A stretch of DNA of 64,000 nucleotides from Clostridia bacterium (GTDB lineage: Bacteria > Bacillota > Clostridia > Christensenellales > Aristaeellaceae): contig JAFYFC010000020.1 of the NCBI GenBank assembly GCA_017543905.1, forward strand, positions 18,808-82,807, in the 5' to 3' direction. The translations under genes were made by a program, and so were the position numbers. Below the pieces are notes generated by a model. The model saw only the letters and a list, made by a program, of their open reading frames with translations, ran no database searches and was not told the DNA's origin. Of this stretch, positions 24,884-33,847 are shown piece by piece. Position 1 is the stretch's first letter; every line of letters begins with the position of its first letter.

Positions 24884-27547
24884 TTATTCGTACAGCCAGT
24901 CCAGCGAGGACAGGCTTTCGGCGTCCAGACCCGCGTCACGCTTAACAAGCGGAGCTTCCGCGCTTATAACGCCTATAAGCGTGAATGCGCCGGTACCGAA
25001 ATCCAGCGTTATTTCGCCCGGCTCATACAAAAACGCATGCACGTTCAGCGCCTTTAAGCCCTTAAGCTTAGCGCCGTGTATCAAAAACGCCTCGTATCCG
25101 CCCCGGTCGTCCGCGTGAGTATCGGTTTCAAGGCTGGGCGGGGGCAGGTATTCCACGCCCCTGTCGTCTATATAGCCTATGAGCACACGGCAGTGCTGCC
25201 TGAGCCTGAGCTTAAGCACGATACCCTTGGTCACAGCCTCGCCCATCGAAAAGCGCGCGCCGGTCAGACCGTCAAGCTCGCTTGCGCACAGCTCGATCGG
25301 AGCGTCCTTATCGGTAAAGGCGCTTTCGCCGGGCGTGAACGTGTACTCTTCTGCGCCTGAGATTATCTCGTATTCCGCGGCGGGCAGTCTCGGCGCGCTG
25401 CCTGCGGGCGGCGGAGCAGGAAACACTCCGTCAAGCGCGAGAGCGGTGTTTTTCTCAAACGCCGCGTATTCTTTTTCAAATTCCGGCAGACACGCCGTCC
25501 AGTGCCCGTATATTCCGCCGTCCGTGAAGGGGATTTTGCGCTGGCGCGTCTGCATCGAGCATGCGTAGAGATATGTTTTTTCGTTATGCCGTGCAAGCAT
25601 GCGATAGTATTCAAGCGAGGCTTTAAGCTGCGCCTGCGCATCCGTAAGCAGCGATACGTCGCCCTTAAGCTGAGGATTGCAGCTGTATTTGTATTTGAGC
25701 ACGCTTAAAGCTGCTCTGAGCTTTGCGCACATGCATTTTGTAAACAGGTATATGCTTTCAAAATCCGAAACAAGCCGCGCGCACTCCGCGTTTCCGGAGC
25801 TTACGTTCTGCATTAAGGCCTTCATGTGCTCCGCGCGCCTTTCAAGCAGCTTTATGGCATAAACGGGCGTTTCACCAAAATGCGTCTCTCCCCGCGCGTC
25901 CCTTTCGGCATACTCCTCCAGCGTTTCGCCCGCGCGCGCCACGGAGGCGTACAGCTCGCCGTTTGGCCTGTAGCGCGCGGCGTTCGTGAGCTGGCTCATG
26001 GTCATGCCGAGGCTCAGCGTCTGACGGTTTCCCTCGGTTATACCGAAGCGCGCGAGCATTTTCGTCTCGCACAGCGCCGCGTCCTCTCCCGCCGAAAGCA
26101 GTTTTTGCGCGTCAGAGGCAGTCACGCCGTACATTTCGCATATTGAGTCCGTCCAATACGCTCTTTCCGCGTCCTCGTCCCTGTCTGGGTTCCACGCGTA
26201 CCTGAGCCACGCGCGAAACCACAGACGGTCGCGGTCAAGCTGCTTAAGGCGCGGCTTGGTTTTATCCGGCGAATACGGCCAATCCCAGTAAAACAGCGGA
26301 TACAGGTGCAGACCTCCCCCGCCCAGACGGAACGCCGCAGCCTGTACGCACTGCATTATGTATATCGGGCTTAAGAATCTGTACGGCTCGAGGTCGGCGA
26401 GTATATGCACGTTTATGATGTGCCGCTGCCCAAGCCGCGCGATATTCAGATGGTTTTTCTGCCATTTGCCGCGCGGCAGACGCGTGGTCAGTCCCTCGCC
26501 GTTATACTTCCACATGGTGTACAGGTTTTTATAGCCGCCGTTTACGCGTCCAAGCGCTTTTTCCGGGTCGCAGTCGTGTCCCCGCAGGATGAGCGGCGGT
26601 TCCTCTGAAAGATTCGCGTCGCGCGCACCAGCCTTGAGCGCAGGCACTATGGTATCTGCAAACCACTCGGCCTTATTGTCCTGACCGCGCAGCGCCTCGC
26701 CCAGACATACCATAAGCCCCACGTTCGGATATTCACTCACGAAACGTCTGACGCACTCGAATGTGTATTCCTTAACGAGCGGATTTATGCTGTCCTGAAT
26801 AAGCGAAAGCCCGTGCGCCTCCGCAAACGGCAGCGGTATATGGATGTTGTAAAACTTCATCACCAGCCAGATGCCGCGCCTGTCGCATTCCTCCGCCAGC
26901 CAGAGAAACGTCTCGTGATTGAGCCTATACTCCTGCTCGCTCACCTCGAGCGCCTCGGGGTACTTTTCAAGCCTCAAAAGCGAGGAAAACGGATGCCCGC
27001 TCCATATATACAATACGTTCGCGCGCTCGAGCAGCATTTCGTCGAGCAGCTCCGTCCACATTTCCCTGTCGTAAAACCACGGGAAGCGCTCCGGGGTTAT
27101 CGGATATTCGTACGTGCGGCGCGGCGGCTCGATAGTGGTTTTCTGAAGCCCGACACAGGGACCGCGCAGAGTAAACACCGGCGCGTCATACGCAAGCAGC
27201 TCGTCCGGCAGCTGCCCTTCACGCTCTATCTTCTCCGCAAGATATACGCAGCCGTACAGCGCGCCCGTTTCGCTGCCTCCCGCGACGGCTATGCCGCCTC
27301 CGGCGCAGGTCTCCGCCTGAAACGCCTCGCCCTCCGGCACGCCCTGATGGTACAGAAAGATATCAGCCGCCTCCATATCCGAAAGGCAGGCTGATTTACC
27401 GCGCACGCAGACGAATATGTCTCCGGGCGCGGGCATTTCGTCCCGCACGCATATCTGCGCGGATACGCCGACGCCTTCAAGCGCTGCGCGTATTTTCTCC
27501 GCGCCGTGGCGCAGCCGCGGGTTTTCGAAAGAAAGCGATATTTTCAT
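24884..27547 (-). CDS. large glycoside-hydrolase-like protein, family not assigned
   Basis: An 887-residue intracellular protein. The first ~120 residues have the alpha/beta layout of the N-terminal domain of GH20/GH67 enzymes, with GGSETGALYGCVYLAE as the clearest part. Residues about 150-500 look like a TIM barrel (LYIWSGHPF, FLWLAEECDRRGIWLVMKF, VGLMVCLGEALRGQD, LILRGHDCD), and 560-740 is helix-rich. Candidate acidic catalytic residues are the Glu in CLGEAL and the Asp in GHDCD. A beta domain ends it. No signal peptide. The start is ATG 27547, overlapping the preceding stop (ATGA); a longer frame to 27769 lies inside the neighbour and is rejected. It is last in the LacI-GH29-GH31 operon, so it may be an alpha-glucuronidase-type or novel glycosidase; I cannot name a family. 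Confidence 0.7.
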   Translation of the reverse strand: MKISLSFENPRLRHGAEKIRAALEGVGVSAQICVRDEMPAPGDIFVCVRGKSACLSDMEAADIFLYHQGVPEGEAFQAETCAGGGIAVAGGSETGALYGCVYLAEKIEREGQLPDELLAYDAPVFTLRGPCVGLQKTTIEPPRRTYEYPITPERFPWFYDREMWTELLDEMLLERANVLYIWSGHPFSSLLRLEKYPEALEVSEQEYRLNHETFLWLAEECDRRGIWLVMKFYNIHIPLPFAEAHGLSLIQDSINPLVKEYTFECVRRFVSEYPNVGLMVCLGEALRGQDNKAEWFADTIVPALKAGARDANLSEEPPLILRGHDCDPEKALGRVNGGYKNLYTMWKYNGEGLTTRLPRGKWQKNHLNIARLGQRHIINVHILADLEPYRFLSPIYIMQCVQAAAFRLGGGGLHLYPLFYWDWPYSPDKTKPRLKQLDRDRLWFRAWLRYAWNPDRDEDAERAYWTDSICEMYGVTASDAQKLLSAGEDAALCETKMLARFGITEGNRQTLSLGMTMSQLTNAARYRPNGELYASVARAGETLEEYAERDARGETHFGETPVYAIKLLERRAEHMKALMQNVSSGNAECARLVSDFESIYLFTKCMCAKLRAALSVLKYKYSCNPQLKGDVSLLTDAQAQLKASLEYYRMLARHNEKTYLYACSMQTRQRKIPFTDGGIYGHWTACLPEFEKEYAAFEKNTALALDGVFPAPPPAGSAPRLPAAEYEIISGAEEYTFTPGESAFTDKDAPIELCASELDGLTGARFSMGEAVTKGIVLKLRLRQHCRVLIGYIDDRGVEYLPPPSLETDTHADDRGGYEAFLIHGAKLKGLKALNVHAFLYEPGEITLDFGTGAFTLIGVISAEAPLVKRDAGLDAESLSSLDWLYE

Positions 27548-28671
27548 CTGAATGTCCCTTCCACGTCCTTCCAATGCGTTTCGGCATGGGAAAGTATCCT
27601 GTCCGCCTCCGCCATGCTCATCGGCGGGAAGTAGAAAAACACCGCGTTTGAGCCGTAACGCGCGATAAGCCTGTCTATGCGGCTTATCCAGTCTTCGACT
27701 CCGCCCGTGTAGACCTGCACCCAGAGTCCCTTGCCCGCACGGCGCGCCGCGTCGTATATTTCGAACCACTGCTCGTGCGTGCCGTCCGGGTTATACGAGC
27801 CCGCCGTCCACTGCAGAGCGTCTATGCCCTTTATTTCCATCAGCGCCGGCAGGTGCTTTATCGCGTCGGGACCGTCGAGGTGATACAGCACGTTGTCCAT
27901 GCCCGCAGTCTGCATATCGAGCGCAGGCTGGACGAACTGTCTGAATTGCTTCGGGCTCATCATCGCGGAAAAATCGCACTGCAGCTTCGCGGTTTTGCCG
28001 TAGCCCCAGATCTGAAACACCGTGTACGCGCTGGCCGCTTTACCGTCCTCCGTGCGCGCGCAGATATCGAAAAAGCTGTCGTAATACCTGTAATACAGGC
28101 TCTGTACCTGTGATATGCGCTCCTCCACCTCGTCGGGCTCGTCCACCATGTCGAATATCGTGTTCTGCGCGCCGCGCAGAGACGCAAGCACGTCGATGTT
28201 CTCCATAAGGTCGGGGATCGTCAGATAATAATCGTCGCCCGCGAGCTTTTTTACGTCTCTGAACAGCTGCAGATGTTCCTTATACCATTTGTTTTCCGGG
28301 TCGAACGCCAGCGGAGGGCAATCCTCCCATTCGTCCACGCATTCAGTAAACCAGACCGTGCCGGGGCTGAATTTGATGTCGCTGCCCAGATACGCGGCCA
28401 GCGAGCCCGGCCCGAAATCCAGCGAAACGTTCGGAAAGCTGTCGGCAAGAAACGCGTGCGTCTGCGCCCAATAGCGGTATCTTTCCGCCATGCGCGCGGC
28501 GTCGCGGTATTTGTCGTACATGTCGCGGCTCCTTAACGCTGCCTGTATTTCCTTATCCGCCGCGCCCGGTATCTCCGCGACTATATGCATAAGCGGCAGA
28601 CCCTGCACGCTTCTGTTCCAGTACATCGTCCATCTGCGCTTAGTTTCGTCCCAGTTGGATTTATTGAGCAT
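27544..28671 (-). CDS. uroporphyrinogen decarboxylase (URO-D) fold protein
   Basis: A 375-residue protein resembling the URO-D/methyltransferase superfamily: FQIWGYGKTAKLQCDFSAMM, LYHLDGPDAIKHLPALM and KGLWVQVYTGGVEDW correspond to the barrel strands in that fold. True heme enzymes are shorter and lie with heme genes; here it sits between glycosidases. Such glycan-linked URO-D proteins occur in many gut and soil bacteria, and their reaction is not known to me. The start at 28671 is chosen because AAAGGAG lies nine bases upstream; the frame continues to 28698 without a better site. Overlaps both neighbours. Confidence 0.78.
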   Translation of the reverse strand: MLNKSNWDETKRRWTMYWNRSVQGLPLMHIVAEIPGAADKEIQAALRSRDMYDKYRDAARMAERYRYWAQTHAFLADSFPNVSLDFGPGSLAAYLGSDIKFSPGTVWFTECVDEWEDCPPLAFDPENKWYKEHLQLFRDVKKLAGDDYYLTIPDLMENIDVLASLRGAQNTIFDMVDEPDEVEERISQVQSLYYRYYDSFFDICARTEDGKAASAYTVFQIWGYGKTAKLQCDFSAMMSPKQFRQFVQPALDMQTAGMDNVLYHLDGPDAIKHLPALMEIKGIDALQWTAGSYNPDGTHEQWFEIYDAARRAGKGLWVQVYTGGVEDWISRIDRLIARYGSNAVFFYFPPMSMAEADRILSHAETHWKDVEGTFR

Positions 28672-30976
28672 TTGTACGGTCTCCTTTGCTTTCACCATAT
28701 ATGCGGCAGGGCAGAACGCTGCCGTTTTCGTCGGTAAGCGAACGCGCGTGCTCGTGCCAGACGTACCTGCTTAGCGTGTATTCGCCGTTTTCGTAGGCAT
28801 AGCCGTCCAGTTCGTCGCGGTACTCGCTGAATTCGCCGTCCGCGCCCGGGAACACCAGCAGCTCTCTCTTATTGGACAGCGCTTCGCATACGCTCACGCC
28901 GCCCTCGCTCAGCGGTATCACCGCGCCCGCGCGTACGAATACGGGTATGGCGTCAAGCGGCGCAGCCGCAGTATAAACGCCGCCGCCTCTCACGCGCGCG
29001 CCGGTTTCGAGCTCGTACCAGTCGCCGCGGGGCAGATACACCTTGCGCGTGCGCGCCGCGTACTCACATACCGGGCAAACAAGCATATCGTCGCCGAGCA
29101 GAAATTCGTCGTCAGTGTTTATTGCGGTCTCGTCGTCAGGATAATTGAAGCCCAGCGGCTTTATAAGCGTGCCGCCGTTCAGGCAGGTCAGCCCCGCAAG
29201 GGAATAAATATACGGCAGCAGACGGTAGCGCAGGCGGTTCGAGCGCAGCACGGCCCCGTACTCTTTTCCCTTAAGACGCGTCAGCTCGCGGCGGATGTCC
29301 GTGCCGTGACCGCGGAATACCGGCAGGAACGCGGCGTATTCGTACCAGCGCACGAACAGCTCCCTGTATTCGGGATCGTCGAAGCCCTGTTCGTATTCGC
29401 CGTCCCAATACCACGGCTTGCCCTGCTTCACGAAAAACGCGCCGGTGTCCTGTGTCCAAAACGGCATGCCGGAGGCGGCCATATCGAGCCCGATCGCTAC
29501 CTGCTTTCGGAGAGTTTCCCATTTGGCGGATATGTCGCCCGACCAAAGCACCGTTCCAAAGCGCTGCTGTCCGGTCCACGCGCTTCGGGTCAGGTTCATT
29601 ACGCGCTTAGAGGTGTTTTCACCTCTTAGTCCTTCCCATATGGCCCGGGCATGGAAAAACGCGTAGGCGTTGCCTCTGTCAGCCCCCACGGCGTCAGAGG
29701 CAGTTTTCAACGTTTCATAGTAGATTTCGGAATCCTCCGGCTTTTCCTCCCGCGCCCACTCACTGGTCCACGGCTCTGAGGAATCGCACCACCACGCGTC
29801 TATGCCGGCGTCAAACAAGCGCTTTGCCTGCTTCCAGTACAAAGCGCGCGCGTCCGGATCGAACGCGTCGTACAATTCTCCGCCCGGCAGCAGCAGCCCC
29901 TTTTCCTTAAATTCGGCGTTGTCGCGCGTGCGTCTGTTCATGTTCGGCCAGACGGAGATCATCATATGCACGTCCATGCCGTGCAGTGTTTGAGTAAGCT
30001 GCGCGGGCGACGGAAAGCGCACACTGTCGAAGTCCTTCTGCCCCCATTCGCCGTCCGGCCAGGAGCACCAGTCGAGCACCGCGCAGTCCAGCCCTATGCC
30101 CTTTTCACGGTACTCGCGCGCAAGCGCCGTCATCTCCTCAGATGTTTCGTACCTTTCCTGCGACTGTATATAGCCGAACGCCCACGCGGGCAGCAGAGCA
30201 GGCGTGCCGGTCAGATAGTGATATCCGCGCACGGCCTCGTCGCCCGTACCCGGGATCACGTAATAATCCAGCTCCTCCACCGCCGAAAAATACAGATATG
30301 ACGCGTTTTTCGCGTCGTTAAATATAAACGGGCAGCCGCAGTCGACCAGCAGACCGCAGCCCGCGCTCGAAACCATAAACGGCAGCGCTATCGATTTGTT
30401 GGTCTGGCAGTTGTATATCGTGCGGCCGCGCAGGTTCGCGCTGCCGCCCTCCGGCTGTCCCAGACCGTACAGCGCTTCTCCCTCGCAAAAGCGCAGCGGC
30501 AGTCTTGCCCGGTACAGGCGCTTGTAGTCGATTTTTTCCGCCTCGCGTATCCGCGTCTTGACGCCGTCCGCAGTCTCGTACCTCTCGATAAGCGCGGGGC
30601 GCGAGCGGTCGATGATCCGCGCGTCGAACGCTTCGAGCGTCCTTAAGCCCCCTTCCGCGAACACGGTGCGGCCTTCAGCGTCGCATACGGTCAATACGCC
30701 GTTTGCCTTGTCGATACGCGCGCTAAGCTTTTCCGTGGCTATATACACGAAGCCGTCGTCCTCGCGGACTTCACGGGCGCGCACGCAGCTGCGGTTTATA
30801 AGATAAGCAGACGGTTTTCTTACAAAACCGGATTCTCTCGTGAACGTAACGCGCAGTATGCCGCGCCCGTACGCAAGCACGCGCAGACGGCCGTATTCGC
30901 TCGTAAGCTCGGCTCCGCAGTCCGTAAGGCTTACCGACTGCGTGCGCCGTTCAGGTCTGTGTGAAGCCTTCAGCAT
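28661..30976 (-). CDS. GH31 alpha-glycosidase, alpha-xylosidase-like
   Basis: A 771-residue intracellular exo-alpha-glycosidase. The catalytic nucleophile lies in AWWCDSSEPW (Asp398) and the likely acid/base in WSGDISAKWETLR (Asp481). The GH31 beta-sandwich N-domain (EALYGLGQPEGG), the barrel start (PALLPAWAFGYIQSQERY), and the C-terminal beta domains (YRLLPYIYSLAG and after) are in the usual order. The CDSSEP form and the WSGD block look closer to bacterial alpha-xylosidases than to starch glucosidases, but specificity is inferred. It lies between a GH29 fucosidase and a URO-D protein, all leftward; GGAGG stands seven bases before the ATG. Confidence 0.93.
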   Translation of the reverse strand: MLKASHRPERRTQSVSLTDCGAELTSEYGRLRVLAYGRGILRVTFTRESGFVRKPSAYLINRSCVRAREVREDDGFVYIATEKLSARIDKANGVLTVCDAEGRTVFAEGGLRTLEAFDARIIDRSRPALIERYETADGVKTRIREAEKIDYKRLYRARLPLRFCEGEALYGLGQPEGGSANLRGRTIYNCQTNKSIALPFMVSSAGCGLLVDCGCPFIFNDAKNASYLYFSAVEELDYYVIPGTGDEAVRGYHYLTGTPALLPAWAFGYIQSQERYETSEEMTALAREYREKGIGLDCAVLDWCSWPDGEWGQKDFDSVRFPSPAQLTQTLHGMDVHMMISVWPNMNRRTRDNAEFKEKGLLLPGGELYDAFDPDARALYWKQAKRLFDAGIDAWWCDSSEPWTSEWAREEKPEDSEIYYETLKTASDAVGADRGNAYAFFHARAIWEGLRGENTSKRVMNLTRSAWTGQQRFGTVLWSGDISAKWETLRKQVAIGLDMAASGMPFWTQDTGAFFVKQGKPWYWDGEYEQGFDDPEYRELFVRWYEYAAFLPVFRGHGTDIRRELTRLKGKEYGAVLRSNRLRYRLLPYIYSLAGLTCLNGGTLIKPLGFNYPDDETAINTDDEFLLGDDMLVCPVCEYAARTRKVYLPRGDWYELETGARVRGGGVYTAAAPLDAIPVFVRAGAVIPLSEGGVSVCEALSNKRELLVFPGADGEFSEYRDELDGYAYENGEYTLSRYVWHEHARSLTDENGSVLPCRIYGESKGDRTNAQ

Positions 30977-30989
30977 GACGCACCTCCGT

Positions 30990-32453
30990 CTACAGCCCTT
31001 CGCCGCGTATTATGATCATATTTGTAAACCGCGTGGGCAGCTTATCCGGCAGCCGCAGCGCAAGCACGCCAAGCGCGCGCCCGAATTCGATATTTCCCGC
31101 GCCCGGCATATATACGCCTGTCACATTCGCGCCCGCAAAGCTGTTAAGTGTCACTGTTCCTCCCGGCTGCGCGTTCATGAGGAACGCGTACACGTTTCCG
31201 TCCTTGCAGGTATAGCGCACGTCGCCGGGCTTCCACGCGGTGACCTCCTCCTTGCCTGAGGCCGGGCGCGTATCGCCCTCCATGCACACCCGCCACGGGC
31301 GCGTGCCGTAAATGCCTTCGCCGTTAAGGCGGAGCCATGCGCCGATCTCGCTCAGTATGTATTTTGCCTCTTCGTCTATCGTTCCGTCAGGCCTCTGAGG
31401 TATGTTTAACAGCAGGCAGCCGTTTTTCGCTACGATATCGACCAGTATCTCGATCACCAGCGCGGGCGTTTTATACTGCACGCGGCTGTCGTAGAACCAG
31501 CTGCCTATACACGTGTCGGTATTCCACGGATACGGCGAAGTCTCGTCGAGCACGCTTCTTTCCATGTCCAGTACGCCCACGCGGTAGATTTCAGGGCCTC
31601 TGTTCTTCTGCAGATACAGCGCGCGGTTTTCCCCGTGCTTTTGTATGGATTTGTTGTACAGATACGCGACAGCCTCAAGCCCCACGTCGTACGCGCGGTC
31701 GTCCTCGCATTTCTGAGGCTTGTTCGCCCAGTGCCTGCCGAAGGGCAGAGAGCCGTCCGAATACAGAAAATCAGGCTCGAATTTATCTATTATCTCGTAC
31801 ATCACGCGCTTCCAGTACGCGTGAAAGCGCTCGTCAGTGGTGTACCACGGCACGTTTACGCTCGGATCGTTCGTAACGTGCACGTAATTGTCGTGATAGA
31901 AGTCCCTGTACGCCGGGTCGTTGCCGTCGTACGGCACGCCCGCGTAAGGACCGTACGTATCCGCGCCCTTGTTCGTCCTCCACCAGCTGAACGAGGCACC
32001 CAGATGCTCCGTTATGCCAAAGGGCAGGTTTTTCCTGCGCGCAGCCGCCTGCCACAGTGCGCAGATGTCCTTGTGAGGCCCGACGTTTACGCTGTTCATG
32101 CGGTTAACGTCCGAAGCGTAATTAAAGAAATGATCGTGATGGGTAGCCTGCGCGGCAAAAAAACGCGCTCCGGATTTTACGTATAAATCCATAAGCGCGT
32201 CGGGATCGAAGCTTTCCGCCTTCCAGAGCGCGCAGATATCCTTATAGCCGAACACAGAGGGATGCCCGTATGTGCGCAGATGATGCTCGTACTGCGGCGT
32301 GCCCTGCACATACATGCCCTTTGCGTACCAGTCACCCTGCATCGGCACGCTCTGAGGCCCCCAGTGCGACCAGATTCCGAACTTCGCGTCCCTGTACCAG
32401 TCGGGTGCCTCAAAGCCGTAAAGCGATTCGAAGGTGGGTTCAAACACTGCCAT
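30990..32453 (-). CDS. GH29 alpha-L-fucosidase
   Basis: A 487-residue retaining alpha-fucosidase without a signal peptide, so it works on imported oligosaccharides. N-terminal GH29 motifs are WYRDAKFGIWSHWGPQSVP and YVKSGARFFAAQATHHDHF; the nucleophile sits in DFLYSDGSLPFG (Asp233). The C-terminal ~100 residues are the usual beta domain. GGAGG lies eight bases before the ATG. It is the first enzyme gene after the LacI regulator (15 bases), and the following GH31 starts 13 bases after its stop. Confidence 0.95.
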   Translation of the reverse strand: MAVFEPTFESLYGFEAPDWYRDAKFGIWSHWGPQSVPMQGDWYAKGMYVQGTPQYEHHLRTYGHPSVFGYKDICALWKAESFDPDALMDLYVKSGARFFAAQATHHDHFFNYASDVNRMNSVNVGPHKDICALWQAAARRKNLPFGITEHLGASFSWWRTNKGADTYGPYAGVPYDGNDPAYRDFYHDNYVHVTNDPSVNVPWYTTDERFHAYWKRVMYEIIDKFEPDFLYSDGSLPFGRHWANKPQKCEDDRAYDVGLEAVAYLYNKSIQKHGENRALYLQKNRGPEIYRVGVLDMERSVLDETSPYPWNTDTCIGSWFYDSRVQYKTPALVIEILVDIVAKNGCLLLNIPQRPDGTIDEEAKYILSEIGAWLRLNGEGIYGTRPWRVCMEGDTRPASGKEEVTAWKPGDVRYTCKDGNVYAFLMNAQPGGTVTLNSFAGANVTGVYMPGAGNIEFGRALGVLALRLPDKLPTRFTNMIIIRGEGL

Positions 32454-32468
32454 GTCGCTGACCTCCTG

Positions 32469-33452
32469 TTATTGCTGTATAAGGCGTACGCTGCCGCGCT
32501 CGACTATGCTTACCGAGATGCGCACTCTCTGATGTACGCGCGCGCGTTCCTCCGCCATGCTTATAAGCCTGTCTACGGCTATCATGCCGAGCTGCTGCTT
32601 GTCCACGCGCACGGTAGTCAGCTGCGGCTCCGCTATGACGTTCATGGGCATGTCGTCCATTCCTATTATGGACACGTCCTGCGGCAGGCGCAGTCCCGCG
32701 CGCTTGAGCGCCATCGACGCGCCCAGCGCCATTATGTCGTTGCCCGCAAAAAACGCGGTCGGCAGCTCTTTGTTTACGCGCAGATACGCGTTCATATCTC
32801 TGGCCGCGCCCTCCATCGTAGGCTCAAGCGGCACTCGCGCGGCGCATTGCACGCCCGCTTCGTCGAGCGCCGCGCAGAAGCCCTGAAAGCGGTCGCGCAT
32901 GTTGTTGAAGGGCAGGGACGAATCCATAAAGCCTATGCGCTTATGACCGTGGCTCAGCAGATACCTGCCCGCGATGTAGCCCGCCTCGCAGTTGTCTATG
33001 CAAACCGACGAGAACGGCTCGTATCTGAAATCGCTGTCCAGCAGCAGGACCGGCTGCTTGAGCCCCCGGTAGGGCCTTAAGTCCTGCACGTCCATTTCCG
33101 TCGCCAGCACCAATAGCGGCATATCCCTGAGGGACGAAACGTCGTCGCCCGGAGTCACTTTGTTTATTATGAGATCGCAGGAGCGCGCACGGCACCTGTC
33201 CTGCACGCCCTCTATGAGCTGTGCGAAAAACGCCGTGTCCATTACGACCTTGCCGTGCTTGCGGTAAATTATGAAGCGCATCGAGCGTCTGGATTCGTCC
33301 GGGGAATAATACCCCATTTCAGACGCAAGGCGGCGTATTTCCTCCGCCTTCGCCGGATTTACCTTGCTGCGTTTAAAATTAAGGGCGTTGGAAACCGATG
33401 CCGTCGAAACCCCCGCAGCCTTTGCGATGTCGCTCAGCTTGAGTCTTCCCAC
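32469..33452 (-). CDS. LacI-family transcriptional regulator
   Basis: A 327-residue repressor-type protein. The N-terminal helix-turn-helix is LKLSDIAKAAGVSTASVSNA with the hinge helix region following, and the rest is the periplasmic-binding-protein-like sugar sensor. The start is GTG 33452: GGGAGG stands about seven bases upstream and the HTH then begins at residue 4, as in other LacI proteins. The open frame extends to 33557 but that extension crosses the ribosome site. It heads the glycosidase operon and is divergent from the importer genes, so it probably controls both in response to the imported oligosaccharide. Confidence 0.93.
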   Translation of the reverse strand: MGRLKLSDIAKAAGVSTASVSNALNFKRSKVNPAKAEEIRRLASEMGYYSPDESRRSMRFIIYRKHGKVVMDTAFFAQLIEGVQDRCRARSCDLIINKVTPGDDVSSLRDMPLLVLATEMDVQDLRPYRGLKQPVLLLDSDFRYEPFSSVCIDNCEAGYIAGRYLLSHGHKRIGFMDSSLPFNNMRDRFQGFCAALDEAGVQCAARVPLEPTMEGAARDMNAYLRVNKELPTAFFAGNDIMALGASMALKRAGLRLPQDVSIIGMDDMPMNVIAEPQLTTVRVDKQQLGMIAVDRLISMAEERARVHQRVRISVSIVERGSVRLIQQ

Positions 33453-33528
33453 TGTAGCACCTCCCTGAGATATATGAAACGCACGCGCGCCGCTTAGCGT
33501 ATCCGGGCAGACCGCCTGCGTAGTTTTT

Positions 33529-33557
33529 ATTTTATCCCATCGAACAAAATTATGCAA
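33529..33557 (-). promoter_or_regulatory. promoter of the LacI-GH29-GH31 operon
   Basis: Minus strand: TTGCAT (33552-33557), 17 bases, TAAAAT (33529-33534), about 75 bases before the GTG start. Confidence 0.65.
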
Positions 33558-33587
33558 TATGTATAGTTAAAATTAACATAACGCTTC

Positions 33588-33608
33588 TAAACCGGTTTAC
33601 TGTACAGT
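33588..33608. promoter_or_regulatory. probable LacI-family operator and adjoining palindrome
   Basis: TAAACCGGTTTA (33588-33599) is a perfect 12-base palindrome with a central CG, the usual form of LacI/GalR-family operators. It shares its last base with a second perfect palindrome, ACTGTACAGT (33599-33608). The position between the divergent operons fits control by the adjacent LacI protein. Confidence 0.55.
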
Positions 33609-33779
33609 TATAACGCATCGTATTGCCCTTATCCCGATATACCGTGCTGCGGCGGCGACTGATACATTTTTCCATTTACAGCAGCGGCACAGAGCTGTAT
33701 CAATTGCTCAAGTTTATGTGAAATGCACTGAACCGTAACAAAAGCCATTGTAAAATCATTCGAAATTGTTAACTATCTA

Positions 33780-33807
33780 TTGACTTTGAATGGGTCTATG
33801 CTATAAA
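33780..33807 (+). promoter_or_regulatory. promoter of the importer operon
   Basis: TTGACT (33780-33785), 16 bases, TATAAA (33802-33807), 40 bases before the permease ATG at 33848. Confidence 0.65.
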
Positions 33808-33847
33808 ATAAACCTGCATACATTTTATGTTGAAAGGGGTTGCCTGC

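Larger units (their letters stand above)
33453..33847. other. 395-base regulatory region between divergent operons
   Basis: No gene is visible. It holds a leftward promoter for the LacI operon, adjoining palindromes at 33588-33608, a rightward promoter at 33780, and AT-rich spacer. A loose inverted repeat TGATACA/TGTATCA (33660-33666, 33696-33702) is of doubtful value. Confidence 0.7.

Noticed and set aside
27548..27769. 74-residue N-terminal extension of the large glycosidase-like protein
   Set aside because: The extension is entirely inside the URO-D gene and has a basic, low-quality sequence; ATG 27547 overlaps the URO-D stop in the usual ATGA manner.
33453..33557. N-terminal extension of the LacI regulator
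   Set aside because: It would run across the GGGAGG ribosome site and move the helix-turn-helix far from the N-terminus.
33660..33702. TGATACA/TGTATCA inverted repeat as operator or terminator
   Set aside because: Seven pairs with a 29-base loop and no T-run; likely chance in AT-rich spacer.
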